Positions 34,121-45,118 of a DNA stretch of 64,000 nt are shown piece by piece. The DNA lies in NCBI GenBank assembly GCA_023078685.1, contig JALGAS010000009.1, positions 2,046,001-2,110,000 on the forward strand. Reading direction: 5' to 3'. Position 1 is the first letter of the stretch; each line of letters begins with the position of its first letter. The notes beneath the pieces were generated by a model. That model saw only the letters and a program-made list of their open reading frames with translations, had not been told where the DNA came from and did not search any database. The translations under genes and the position numbers were made by a program. The stretch comes from Neopestalotiopsis rosae (taxonomy: Eukaryota; Ascomycota; Sordariomycetes; Amphisphaeriales; Sporocadaceae).

Positions 34121-34699
34121 CTTCTTCCGTGTAGCTGTAAGTAAAAATATCGATATATTTTCCTTCCTTGCAGTGCCATTTGCTGTAATGCCCCTGGTCC
34201 TTCCTATTTCCACTGTAGGCTTCACGCACGCTGGACGCATAGTCTTAGTGCCACAGCTATGTACTCTTTCAATTCCTATGTACCTTCGATTGAGCTTGTA
34301 CTAGCCACATGCTCACATATGGTCGTATTTGATGCTATGGCTTCAATTCACATCACTAATTACCATACCCGCGTACTAAAGCATTGAAAGCTAACATCTT
34401 GAAAGGAGGACGCGTTTGTTAGGGATGATGTCAATAAAAGCTTCGAACTAGTTGCGTATAATTCATAATAACTGTGTGAACAAGCAACGTGGCGGCAATG
34501 AATCATGCCTTTTCATGCATCTCAAACAACGTGTTTCCAGGATTTCTCAGTGTAGCCATCATCGCATCATGATCGTTCTTGTTGCACCCAACTACAGTGT
34601 AGTACATAGATCCAACCTCATTGAGGTTGCCACTTCACAGCTGCGCACCAAGACTATTTTCCTGGGCGTTGGTATCCAGAATATTGTAAGTACTATCTC
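34121..34699. other. Intergenic, no feature
   Basis: 3' flank of the secreted-protein gene; no gene or repeat recognised. Confidence 0.4.
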
Positions 34700-35990
34700 T
34701 CACCCTATGCGCCTTTCAGAAGACGGCCTTTCCCGGCAAAATTCCAGCAGCATGCAAACGGGAATGGTGTCACAGGCTCACGGTCTGCAAGGGGTAGACT
34801 TGAGTCACTTGACTAAACCATAGATCCGTTCTAGGCAATCTTCGGTTCGTCGCTTCATTGCGTCACACTTGTTTGCAGTCTGACATGAGGGGCGGATTTG
34901 GCACTGAAAAGTGCAGGCATCATGTTCTCACGACTTACTTTTGCGTAGATCTGGAAATGGATATTCGACTTGGCGTCGAAAATAGAGCATCTGTGCCAAG
35001 AAGCAAAGAGACAGACGAGCATGCATATATTCAGTCGTTGTATTTCGGAAAGATGTCCGCTCGAGACTGCTAGAGGCGGAGTGGTTGTTGTTGAGATACT
35101 CTTCTGTATTAGGATAACTTCTGTGCTGGGATGTCCTTCTGGGATACTCTTCTGGAATACTGTTCTGTGACGGGATACTGTTCTGCGGTGGAACACTGTT
35201 CTTAAATGGGATACTCTTGTGTGGTGGAACACTGTTCTGTAATGGGATACTCTTGTGTGCTAGGATACCCTTCTGTGCTTCGGACAACAAGGGTTCTCTT
35301 TCGGAATTGCATGAATGTTGTGGAACTTCCCTGACTTTCGTGGTTTCGTGTACCAAACTGCCGGAACATGGCCATCGCAACGAGAAAGCAAAAAAAAAAA
35401 AAAAAAAAAAAAAAAAGCGACGATCCCGCGCTTCGACGACAGTTCTAGCATTGGCTTCAGAAGCTCCATTCATGTCACATGCTTTTTCGAACGAAGCAGA
35501 ACAAATGTATCTATCGCAAAACATGGATCATGCACGTTGAAGTCACTTGACTGGCCTTCAGCTCCACTATAGGCAATTGTGGTTCCGTTTCCCCATTGCA
35601 TTACAGTGCTTGTAGTTATACAGTACTGTAGGTTTTGAGGTTGTGCTCAACAGTCTATGGATGCTGAGATACACTTCTGTATTGGGACACTCTTCTGTGC
35701 CGGCATACTTTTCTCTTCCGAGATACTGTTCTGTGTCGGGCTACTGTTCTGTTTTGGATATTCTTCTGTGCCTTGGATACTCTTCTGCTTCTGTGCGAAT
35801 ACTCTTTTGGGGTATTCTTCTGGGATATCCTTTTGCTCCGGGAACTCTTCTGTCCAAAGGGCAACCGGAAAGGAAAGGAGAAGAGCGGGTCGAGCCGTTT
35901 GCCCCTGCAGCCAACACGCACGGGTGAAGACACAGAAACCGATGACTTTCTCCAGCATAGTATGTGAGAGCGGGACACATCAAGAGTCTC
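34700..35990 (+). repeat. Composite repeat block C (minisatellite element, fullest copy)
   Basis: Order: segment 34720-35025 (inverted match to 7225-7530), the junction GCTAGAGGCGGAGTGGTTGT (also near 11940), minisatellite at about 35085-35280, the GGACAACAAGGGTTC core to 35640 (match to 12285-12640), and a second minisatellite at 35660-35850 (GATACTGTTCTGTGTCGGG). Near 35885-35935 is an inverted match to 8056-8105. This is the most complete arrangement in the window and suggests that the element is about 1.1-1.3 kb and lacks a transposase. Confidence 0.8.
35390..35416 (+). repeat. 27-base A tract inside repeat block C
   Basis: A run of 27 A replaces the AAAACA at the matching place in the copy near 12395. 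It is either slippage expansion or an inserted poly-A end. Confidence 0.9.
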
Positions 35991-35996
35991 TAGTTT

Positions 35997-37460
35997 TTAC
36001 TCAGCCTCGAAGGCTCTGCAGAATCTTGTTTGGAATATGGAAAATCGTCTGTTTACAGCGTGGCCAACTTGGTCATCTATTGCATCCTTGACACTTGGTG
36101 GCATATTCTCAGAGACCTCCTCCAGCACATCTGTTACTAGCTGGGGTATCGCGTTCTTTACGCATTCATGCACTGCGTCCTCCATCTCATCACGACACTT
36201 CTTCACTTCTTCGTGATTCTCCTCCAGAGCGCAGACCTGGCAATCAAGAGACTCTACAGCTCCTTCTACGTCGTCCTGGCGTGCACTGGTTTCTTGAATC
36301 TGTTGCTCGAGGTCGGCGTGGTCCTTCTTCAGGTCTTCAAGCTCTTTGCGTAGCTCTTTGATTGTTTGGGCATGTGCTTGGTTCTCGGCCACAAGGAAGC
36401 GGATGATGTTTCCTAGGGCCGGCTCAAGTTGCGTTAAGCGCTCAGCCTCTTTGGACCAATCGCCTGCTGGGTGGGTCGTGGCAGAAGTAACATGGTCGAA
36501 TGACGACAGCGGAATACCGCCTCTCCGTTTCGGAGGCCGGCAAAGGTCGGGGTCTTCGCTGCTCTCTCGCTTTCCTGATTTTTGTAAGGCAAATCTGTGA
36601 GCAATCTGGGACAGAATCTGGGACAGGGGGTGAAGGGAAACATGCTGCAATCACTTACCAGGTGCATTGCCTTCATTATTGCGTGTTACTACATCCGTGT
36701 AACCTGGAGGTGGGGCGGCATCGCGATAGGATGGTGGTGTATCATAAGGTACAGTCGACACGTCAGATTCCGGACTTCGAGCAGGCAGGTCTTCGAGGCC
36801 CTTTCCAGGCGATGACGGCGCTGTCATCGACTTAACCGTGTACACGTAGCCTCCAACACCACCATATAGTGTTTTTATTTCATACAGTTTTGTCAAAGAA
36901 TGCAAACCCTCTGGCTTCGACACAGCTGCACAAAAGTTCAGAAGATTGGTCTTCGTCACCGCTGCGGTGGGTACAAGTAACGTGAAGCGAAGCGTTGCGG
37001 CTAGAGATCGTAGATTTCTTGTGAAGGCCTTGCCTCCGGGCCACCCTTCCTGATGACCATGACTTGGAGGGCCGACAAGATCAAGCGGCTCAGTAAGAAG
37101 CATCTCTAGTCGATATATATTATTGCCGGATAGCGTCGAGTATTCGGTATTAACAAATGTCAAGCTTTCGATGCGCTCAGGAGGAATGAAAAGGAAGAAT
37201 GACTTTGGGCGGAGTCTTTTCTTCAAGACGACGCCGCGCAGCTGTAGTTGTAATGATGCTTGAGACAGAGTGGCATTGTAGTGTATGCGCAACCCCAATG
37301 AGATTGTCAAGGTTGATGGGGACGAGGTGTTGGCGTCGGTATCGGCAATGACTGGGGTCCAAGTCACGTACACACGATCATTGATGATCTCGTCGTTGTG
37401 ATCTCGCGGATCAGACGAACGATCATCGTGATCGGCGACGTCGGCAACTGTCGACGCCAT
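35997..37460 (-). CDS. Hypothetical protein with beta-rich N-terminus and C-terminal coiled coil, 459 aa
   Basis: Exon 1 is 36659-37460 (MASTVADVADHDDRSSDPRD), the intron 36575-36658 (GTAAGT to AAAATCAG, 84 bp) and exon 2 35997-36574. The acceptor nearer the donor (CTCACAG) breaks the frame; the one used gives NNEGNAPGKRESSEDP, in phase. The N-terminal 200 residues are rich in beta-type pattern (VYVTWTPVIAD, SLTFVNTEYSTLSGNNIYRL). A Pro-rich segment (YDTPPSYRDAAPPPGYTDVV) follows, with a PPxY-type motif that could bind WW domains. The C-terminal half is a long heptad helix (ENQAHAQTIKELRKELEDLK to VCALEENHEEVKKCRDEMED). This architecture recurs in uncharacterised fungal proteins. Function unknown. 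Confidence 0.78.
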
Positions 37461-38493
37461 TTAAGCGCAATCTTACGAGGAATGCTCTCGACGGACCTAC
37501 ATGCAGTCAGTTACAAGTAAAACACAGCGGTATTCTCGCGCCTATATGGTTCGTTGAGAGGACAATTTCTCTCCGATAGCACACACGTGGACATTGACAA
37601 GGCAATGAGGCACTGTGAAGAGGTAACATGGATACAGAACGTTCTTGTCACCAGAGCGAGGCGGAAACCACAGCGAACCAGTATTCGCGCATAGCCACGC
37701 TATCTGGGTACCATGGAGACGGCAGTCGATGAGAACGCCAGACAGCGCGCCGATCGGGGCCCCAGGTCTTCCAGGGAGCGTACTCCCATGGGTAGAGGTC
37801 CGGTGTCGACAGATGGCCCCGATTGCGAATAACTCGAGCGCTGAGGCGTGTCTACCTTGCCCAGCGACGCGGACGACTATATCCTCAACAGGATATAGAA
37901 GCCTGCGAACTGACCATGATGGATACGATGATTTGGGGATATTGAATGGGGTGAGATGGGACAAGTCCAGTTAACTAGCGGTGGGAAAGGCGCGATTTAA
38001 TAGACGAATTGAAGTGGAGCGGGGCACAGCGGTGTCTAAGCAAGTCCGAATACCATATCACGTGATTGGAGCCAAGGAGCTAAGGGATGGCGTTACATCC
38101 ACGCGCTATGCATGCTAAGTTTCGTGGAAAGAATTGGAGTTGCAAGCACAGGCAAAAATACGATCGTCACCTTTGATAGAATGTTGGTCTTTTCACATAC
38201 TCATGGTACAGATCTAAAGTACTGTACTAACGACCGGCCGGCTTTTTTTCTTCATATTGCGACCTCCTCGGTCGTTGTTTCAACATTGACCGTAAAGGCT
38301 GAGGCAATCCGAGGCTTAGGCTTAGGCGAGTGCACATCTGAACTACATAGTAGGATCGCATACCGTATCACTGAAATCCGCAGTGGGCAACGCTTACGCG
38401 CAATCTCTTGCAAAACTATGTAACATGGGGAGAGTCAGCAGGATAAGCGATACAAACCCCACGGCGGCCCGAGCATAGCCTACATTTCAACTC
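37461..38493. other. No supported gene
   Basis: A 140-codon minus-strand frame at 37542-37964 overlaps a 109-codon plus-strand frame and neither is recognised. The region upstream of 37460 would hold the promoter of the coiled-coil gene. Confidence 0.45.
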
Positions 38494-38870
38494 AACAATA
38501 CTCTACCACGCGATATCCGACAATGATCGCGATTGCGACACGCGCTGAAACCACTGCCATAGTGATCCTGACATTTTTTGTTGCTTAGACAAGGTCGCAG
38601 GCATCGTTCATGATCAAGCTCCACAAAGGCATCTGCAGATACAAGGTGCTCCAATGTTGCACTTCACGATTCAGGCCACCGCTGCCGGGCTTGGACAGGC
38701 GCATATTCGAGCCGGTATTGTCTAGCTCGGTATCTCCCCGGTCTGGAGTTTGCCCTGGTTGCGGATGGCGAATTCAGGATGAGGAAAGCTTCATCACCTC
38801 GGGCTAGCATCCAAACCGGGAATTTGAGCCTGGCTTAGTACTGTACATTTGTCAAGATGTGACAATATGT
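38494..38870 (-). repeat. Dispersed repeat, inverted partner of 3040-3450
   Basis: Reverse-complement match to 3040-3450; see that entry. This copy has more transitions and an in-frame stop after the MIAIATRAETT stretch. It lies about 100 bp before the decayed DUF7924 copy. Confidence 0.75.
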
Positions 38871-38967
38871 TTCACCGCTCTCAAGTGTCTGTACCTAGTG
38901 CATGTGGGACCAAGTCCGGGCGTACAAATGCCGATACGGGCATGGATTATGACCAAGTCTTTCGGTC

Positions 38968-39480
38968 TTCTGTCACAGGAACAGCGTATGTCTCAGGAAG
39001 CGCTTGTACAGCATAATTTCCATTAACCAGACCGAACGCACAGTTGTGACAAGGAGACATATCTCCTAAATCGTCCTGCGCACCTGTTATCCAAGGCAAA
39101 CATCGGAAGCGATTTATTGAAGAGACAGAAGGCTCTACGTCTCAGCCTACATCCAAACGAGCGCACAGACCGAAATCCTCTATCAGCAACAGAGTCAACA
39201 AAGTAACAAATAGTCGGATCGAAATTTTGGGGGGGAAAGCGTCCCCGGCCGGACGGAGCACACACAAGCAAGGAAACGTTCCATGTCCTCACTGCGACGC
39301 AAGTAATCAGGGTCTGCCTCGTCTACAATATCTCGATGATTTCATGCCGAGAGGGAAAAATGAGCATTTTAGCTGCCGATTGTACTCATCAATATCAACC
39401 CCCAGTACCTCGATTCTCGTAATTCTAAAATTGATCTCATGGCCAAGCCCTGTCTGCTCTGGCTTGACTTGACACAACCG
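38968..39480 (+). pseudogene. Decayed 5' copy of the DUF7924-like gene
   Basis: Nucleotide match to 4130-4600 of the intact gene in the same orientation. Shared blocks include ACCTGTTATCCAA, the GGAAGCGATTTATTGAAGAG region against GAAAGCGACCTATCGAAGAG, AAACGAGCGCACAGACCG, and CCTCACTGCGACGCAA followed by TAA here where the intact gene has ACG. Stops, indels and many C-to-T or G-to-A differences are present, and the C-terminal nuclease-motif half is absent. The pattern is compatible with repeat-induced point mutation of a duplicate, which I infer but cannot quantify. Confidence 0.8.
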
Positions 39481-39636
39481 CTTGAACTTTTTTCTGTCGA
39501 GAGCCAGTGGTTTCTGCTGCAGCTAGCTAGCCATCACTGTCAGCTGTTTACAGCAACATGCCCCGTCCTGTTTTTTGAAAGGCGGGGAGGGGAGGGGGAA
39601 ATACATCCACAGCTCTTAGCTTACGATCGTACGGCC

Positions 39637-40440
39637 TTAGACACTCTCCTCGATGGACACAATATCCTGCAACAGCTCCTTGACAGAGTTGTATTCTCCC
39701 AGCCAACACTTGGATGTAATTTCCGCGCAGACATGCGAATCCTGCGGAAAGTTGCCCTTAGCAAATCTGTCTTGCACCTTCTCATACCATCCATCTTCGC
39801 CATCCCTAATATCAGGGTAAACGGCATGGCCCTTGATGATGAAGTAAATAGTGCATCCTAAAGCAAAAAGCTCCGTCTTGATATTTGCATCGAAAGGGTC
39901 ATCGCGTGGGCAATAGAATCGACAAGGTTCACTGCTGCCGCCGTCAAGCAGTACTGACCCATCAGGAGACAGCTGTTTTCCTTGGAAGTCTGAAAGCTTA
40001 ATATGAAGCTCCTCATCGAGAAGCAAATTCGTAGGTTGAATATCGCAATGGAGAAGTCCTCGATCGTGAACTCTTGCAACTGCTTCAACAGCCTCACGGC
40101 ACCAGGCTAATCGTCTGTGCATCGAAGGAGGCGGATTGGCGATTTCAAGTATGTAATCAGCCAAATTTCCGTTGGCAGCACGCTCTAGATACAAGCCAGT
40201 ATCAGAGGCGGCTTTTAGTTGTATGATGCGCGCATGCGGCCCAACAATCTCGAGGAGTTTTCTTTCGATTTCGAGTCGACTCTTGTCTCCGTCAGGCGCT
40301 AGAGAGTATTTGAACACTGTGTAGTTGTCAATTTCCCCAATGAACGCGCTACTCCCTGATGCGATAACTCGTTTCACCCCTGGCGGGCAATAGTGCCGAT
40401 AAATTGTTACGTTGGAGTCTTCCGTCATGTTGATCAACAT
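39637..40440 (-). CDS. Small protein kinase, 267 aa
   Basis: Single exon; the first true ATG is at 40440 (MLINMTEDSNVTIYRHYCPP), with TATATAA about 45 bp upstream. Compact kinase domain: Gly-rich region GSSAFIGEID, ATP-binding Lys in FKYSL, a helix with LEIERKLLE, catalytic loop HCDIQPTN (Asp and Asn present), metal-binding SDFQG (DFG with an inserted Gln), and ELFALGCTIYFI for the F-helix. The HRD Arg is Cys. These variants are typical of a large family of short fungal kinase-like proteins. Phosphotransfer is plausible because the Lys, both Asp and the Asn remain. Substrate and pathway unknown. The broken kinase at 27199-27725 belongs to another kinase-like family. Confidence 0.82.
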   Translation of the reverse strand: MLINMTEDSNVTIYRHYCPPGVKRVIASGSSAFIGEIDNYTVFKYSLAPDGDKSRLEIERKLLEIVGPHARIIQLKAASDTGLYLERAANGNLADYILEIANPPPSMHRRLAWCREAVEAVARVHDRGLLHCDIQPTNLLLDEELHIKLSDFQGKQLSPDGSVLLDGGSSEPCRFYCPRDDPFDANIKTELFALGCTIYFIIKGHAVYPDIRDGEDGWYEKVQDRFAKGNFPQDSHVCAEITSKCWLGEYNSVKELLQDIVSIEESV

Positions 40441-42068
40441 TATTGACACGATGATTGGAAACGAGTGTCGGGAGTCGAAAAGTGGTTATATACTGGCACG
40501 GTGGTCCGTGCATCAAACGCAGGGATGAACATAGCTTAGTCGGGCATGCACCATGGTGTGTGGTCACTTCTCACATTCAAGAGCCCAAACGACATGTATC
40601 AGGCAATCAATCAATTACAACTTTGCGCCTGTAATTGAGGCTGAATACTGAATTGTGACCCGGAAAACACGGAAAATACGTGAAGTCACATACTACCTCA
40701 CGGAATATACCTTAATCCCCTCTTCAGGCACTTTCATTCCATTTCAGTCAGCCCTCGAACAAGTCAGATGTTCGCCAACCTGCAGGACAACCTCCACTCA
40801 AGCAATATACCCAGGCTCTTTCATTGCAAGTTGTTAGCTTGTAGAACCACCGTCAAAACATGACTACAATCAGAGTGCGTTACCTTCAACACTTGGGGCA
40901 AATGTGTCCCGGAGCCCTGACCGTCGAAGTTCCCATGTGGACGTCTTTGTACCCAGTGCAAGTTCGGCTTCCAGGCGCAGTGCACTGGTAGAACGATGTG
41001 TCGGTGTTCACATGCTTCGGTGCGGCGGTACAGTTCTGATAAATTTTGCGGACAATTCGTCGTTCACATCCACAAGCCATGATGCGGATCAGTTCGTTTC
41101 CACGGGTGAATATGCAGATAATGGTAAGGATGACAATACAGAAATACAAATATAAGAGTTTCGTGATGAGCATAGGATCAAGCCAACAACCAGCAACGCT
41201 CTCTTTATACACATTCCAAGAATAACAAGACAGATCTCTGGGTGACCATTAGCGAAAGGAATATGACCCAAACTATCTATCCTCCAATCAGGCAATCGAA
41301 AGACAGATTCAATTGATCCTAGTACTCAGATCTCGCCTGCGTTGCAAGCACCGAAGACGAGAGACATTGTGCAGCGGTGGTTGGCGTAGGACCCCACTAC
41401 GCTGCTTGCCAGACCTCGTTGGACAAAAGGCGCGGCGCGAGCGACGAACTGGCTCAGACGCACATGTGTAGCTGCAGAACAAGAGTGACATTATAATTTC
41501 ATTCGTCACAAGATAATGAAAGTCAACCAACGGGTATTAGAGGGACATCTAACCGGTGAACTCGCAACCGTAAATCGTTCCTCCGGCGAGCTGCAACAGC
41601 TGGCCTTGCAGCTCTACGCTCACCAAACGACGGACAAACCCCCTGCTTCGAATTCGGTGCCCCGTAGTGCTTTTCTACCAAATCTACCATACAGAGTATA
41701 GTGCAATGCAAGCCTACCCTTGCATGGCTGCATGATGCATATGCAGGTAGAGAGCAATCCATTGGAGGAAACTGATGCGCACGCACCTGCGTCCCCAACT
41801 CACACTTCTCTTAGCCAACTCACATTTTCCTCCCAAACTCACATTCCTCTCTTTCCCAAACTCACATTCCTCTCTTTCCCAAACTACCTTCCTCTCCTCC
41901 CCGAATTACCTCCCTTTGCTCTCCGAATTACTTCCCTCTCGTCTCCAAATTCCTTCTATCCTTCTATCCTTCAGTTCACATTGTTCATAGTTGCGTTTTG
42001 ACAAATTTCTTTCAACGGGCCGTTTATGGCATACGTTCTGATTTCCGTGATTTCCGTCCCAAATCGCC
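40441..42068. other. No supported gene; pyrimidine-rich tandem repeat
   Basis: No gene supported. Positions about 41795-41955 are C/T-rich with imperfect tandem units around TTTCCCAAACTCACATTCCT, two of them adjacent and identical over about 22 bp. Confidence 0.5.
41795..41955. repeat. Imperfect C/T-rich minisatellite
   Basis: Units of 20-24 bp resembling CCAAACTCACATTCCTCTCTT, degrading to CCGAATTACCTCCC. Open frames through it are low-complexity artefacts. Confidence 0.65.
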
Positions 42069-42311
42069 ATGTCTTCGTCAAATACCCAAATCGCACAACC
42101 AAATAATTCAGATTTCGACACAATCCATTATGCTAAACTTCTTGTTGATACCCTCCGGCATTGTTCCAGCCTTCAGCGGGGTCCACGCGGCCTGAAGGCG
42201 GCATGGGAAAAGACTAGTACAACACTACAAGACAAGGAGGATGAGTCTACATCGACACTCTTTGCACGGCTTGGCTTTTTTAAGCAGCTTCATACTAGCC
42301 CAGTCTACTGA
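42069..42311 (+). CDS. Possible small protein, 80 aa
   Basis: Starts MSSSNTQIAQPNNSDFDTIH after GCC and ends FKQLHTSPVY. Composition is protein-like and helical in the middle (LVDTLRHCSSLQRG). No domain is recognised and no splice partner is certain. It is 250 bp upstream of the BTB gene and could be its leader or a separate gene. Confidence 0.25.
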   Translation: MSSSNTQIAQPNNSDFDTIHYAKLLVDTLRHCSSLQRGPRGLKAAWEKTSTTLQDKEDESTSTLFARLGFFKQLHTSPVY

Positions 42312-42561
42312 ACAACTTATTCTGCTGTCAACGATTGCTGCTAGTTGCTTCTTTCGTGACTCTTTTAGGATTTTGTTTTTCACATAGATTCTGTGTTCCG
42401 ACAGGTTGTTGGGGAAGAAGCTTGGTGATGCAAGACACGTGTCAACCAACGATGCGTCTTTCGTTGTAACTTGTCACGGCGCTTAAAATATTCCACGACA
42501 CTTTCATTTCTCAAAATTCTCTCTGACCTCCCCCTTGACCATTGCGCGCTCAATCCGAACA

Positions 42562-43487
42562 ATGAACTCGCCAATCAATGAGTACAGACCCCCACGTTCC
42601 TTTTACTTGTTTCATAAACTAAGTTACTCAGGATTGCCTCATCGAGATTTGTCACATTCTTGGTTGGCAAGGAACAGAAGCAATTCTCCATGCACGCTGG
42701 TGTCATTACCGGTCTTTCACGAGCACTGGATGTATTGACAAACGGTTTATGCAATGGCGCCGAAAAACTAGAGGAAGCACGTACTGGTATCATTACATGG
42801 CGAGATGTCGATGAAGATACCTTCATTCGGTTTTTCCAGTTTGCTTATACTGGCGACTACTCTTCTGCGACTCCAACAACAGACGTCGATGTCACTGGTA
42901 CTCCCCCCGTCGTGAACCAAAATAGCGCTGCAGCCACTGAACCGGTACCCGAGGTCACGGTCGAAAATGTTGTGGACGGTGTTCAGGAGGCTGAGGACTG
43001 GGGATCTTTCTCGACGCGCAAGCCTCAGAAGTCAAAGAAGAAGACAATCAGCGAAAAAGAAGTACTTTGGAATAAGTTCAAGCTCTTGGAATATGGTGAT
43101 GAGGAAGCAGAAGCAATTGGGAATTCCACCAATCTCACATATAGCCACACCGATATATGCCTATCCCACGCACGAGTCTACGTCTTGGCAGATTTATACG
43201 GCATTGATCGTTTGATGTCGTTATCTCTGAGGAAAATGCATAACACGCTGGTAAGCATGATCCCAAGTCCCGAAAGAACCCCAGGTTTCACGGAACTGGT
43301 TCGATATACCTTTCAAAATACTGTCGACAAGCACGGAGATCCAGACCAGCTTCGACACATGCTTAATTTTTACGCTGCTTGTCATTTGGAGGGGCTCTGG
43401 ATAAGCAAGGAGTTCCAGGATCTGTTCAAGGCTGAGGGCGAATTTTCTTGCGAAGTCATCACAAACGTGCTTGTTAGGCTGAAATAA
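42562..43487 (+). CDS. BTB/POZ-domain protein, 291 aa, two exons
   Basis: A short exon 1 (42562-42581, MNSPIN) joins through a 50-bp intron (GTACAG to ACTAAGTTACTCAG) to exon 2 at 42632. This gives NEIASSRFVTFLVGKEQKQF, SMHAGVITGLSRALDVLTNG and then WRDVDEDTFIRFFQFAYTGD. These are the first strands, the central helices and the B5 region of a BTB fold, split by an acidic/Lys insert (SKKKTISEKEVLW). DLYGIDRLMSLSLRKMHNTL and YAACHLEGLWIS then match the C-terminal part of fungal BTB proteins. Such proteins dimerise and can be Cul3 adaptors, but this one has no second domain, so its partner is unknown. The splice model explains the missing N-terminus. Confidence 0.83.
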
Positions 43488-44989
43488 TACATCGAAAAAA
43501 GCTTGCGGCTTTGAGTTGGAATTGATGATTGGCGGGAATGACATCACGCCGTTATCTTTCACTTCAGAAGATGGGGTTTTAGTAGTATTAGAATACATAG
43601 TGAACAACTACAACTGTCGAGGGAGAAAAGAGACTCAAACCAATGGCCTTTTCCCATGCTCCTAAATTCTCAGTTGCTGGCCCATGCATTACAGATCCAC
43701 AGATCGACATTCAGAATCGAAAATCAACGCAGCCCAACGCCATGTTTTGGCAACCGTATCAAACTCCCTCTCTTCTCGCTGAGCAGGTACTTGCCAATAA
43801 GATGGAAAGCTCAGTCCTGTGAACGTCGCCCTTCCGGCATCCAGACCTGCTCTGCCAGTTTCAAAAAGCTGTATCTAAATCGTCTTGGGTCGTTCGCGTG
43901 CACGTAGAAGACCCACGTCTCGGCTGACTCGTTTCGAGTTGATTTCGTATGATTCATTGCGATCGCTGGCAATCATTAGCGATCAGTGCAGACTGCGTAT
44001 CATGCCAGACGTGTCCCAGTGCCTGTCTGATGCTGGCGTGTCCTCGATGGCGACACACCATCCTGACTTGGCGCGCGAATGGGTCATGGTCGTAGATGGG
44101 TTTCGTGGGGGCGTTTGATGTCAATTCACTTGGGTCGGGCCAGCGACAGAGCCGTTGACATTTGATCCAATCTGGATCCCTGAAAGCGCATGATCGAAGA
44201 TGGAAGTAGTTATAGTGCTGCAGCTATGTCGCTTGATAACCACTAGTAGTCGTGTTAGACAGATGATAATTTTTGGATGGAAATGGTGAAGTCGAGCTGG
44301 AAGCGTGTTCGCTCCTCCACTGTTTGCATTTGCCCTGTGCTGTGCCTACACATAGGGCTTAGCGTATAATCTCGCTCAAGGGAACCCTTGAAGCTCGTCT
44401 ACACGAAGGGCTTGGTCACCTGAAATGGCGTCTCTTATCGAACAAATCTCATCGCACTTCTGGACCGGACCGCAGTATCGATCGCTTGATGCTACATCAC
44501 GCGTACCGTACCTACTCCTACGCGACTAACGCATAGCCAAATTGGGCTGACTTTGATGAGGAGGACGACGGTTTTAGGCAGCCTCCAGCACTGCTCCTGC
44601 ATCCGGCTCACAGTAATAGCTCATCTCCCCGGAGCACTTTCGTAATTGTCAAATCGCGTGCATGCATCGTACTAGTAGTACGGAGCTCGATGCACTAGAT
44701 GGGGGAATAAACTTCGGCTCAGGGGGGCGAAGAGCGCGTCCTCCAAGGGCACCGGAGAACTAGCCTGGCCAAATAACCATTTCGACCTTTATTGTTCCTT
44801 GGAAGGGACTATTGCATACATACCAGGTAATAAACCATGCACATTGCTATTCCTATCTGGTGCGGCAGATTGCAACTCCATGCCCAATCGAACGCGATGC
44901 ACCAGCACAGCGGAATACAGTCAAAAGACTCGCGTCGTCCAGATCAAACCCCGTCGCTGTTACCACTGGACCAAAGGGACAGGCACTAC
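43488..44989. other. No supported gene
   Basis: Short frames only. No repeat or RNA gene recognised. Confidence 0.45.
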
Positions 44990-45118
44990 AGACTTCACGG
45001 ACTACGTCCGGAACGCCGGAGCTAAAACCCACAATTATCTTCGGCTTGCGGAGATTTGATCCACAATCCACGACTCTTGCCCAGAATGTTTGTCGTCACT
45101 CATCATGGTCGTGTGAGC
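44990..45118 (+). repeat. Short dispersed repeat (CCGGAGCTAA family)
   Basis: Matches 6790-6922 over its whole length: CACGGACTACGTCCGGAA, GCCGGAGCTAAAACCCACAA, CTTCGGCTTGCGGAG, ACGACTCTTGCCCAGAATGT. Confidence 0.7.

Noticed and set aside
33169..34134. 321-codon plus-strand frame and long minus-strand frames over the secreted-protein gene
   Set aside because: Arg/Gly/His-biased shadow frames caused by the very high GC content of the real gene; no signal peptide or domain.
35260..35469. Poly-Lys or poly-Phe proteins around 35400
   Set aside because: Produced by the A27 tract inside a repeat.
36600..36658. Shorter intron ending at CTCACAG in the coiled-coil gene
   Set aside because: Puts exon 2 out of phase; the later acceptor AAAATCAG restores the long frame.
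37542..37964. 140-codon minus-strand frame with overlapping plus-strand frame
   Set aside because: Both strands open by chance; neither shows a domain or a convincing promoter.
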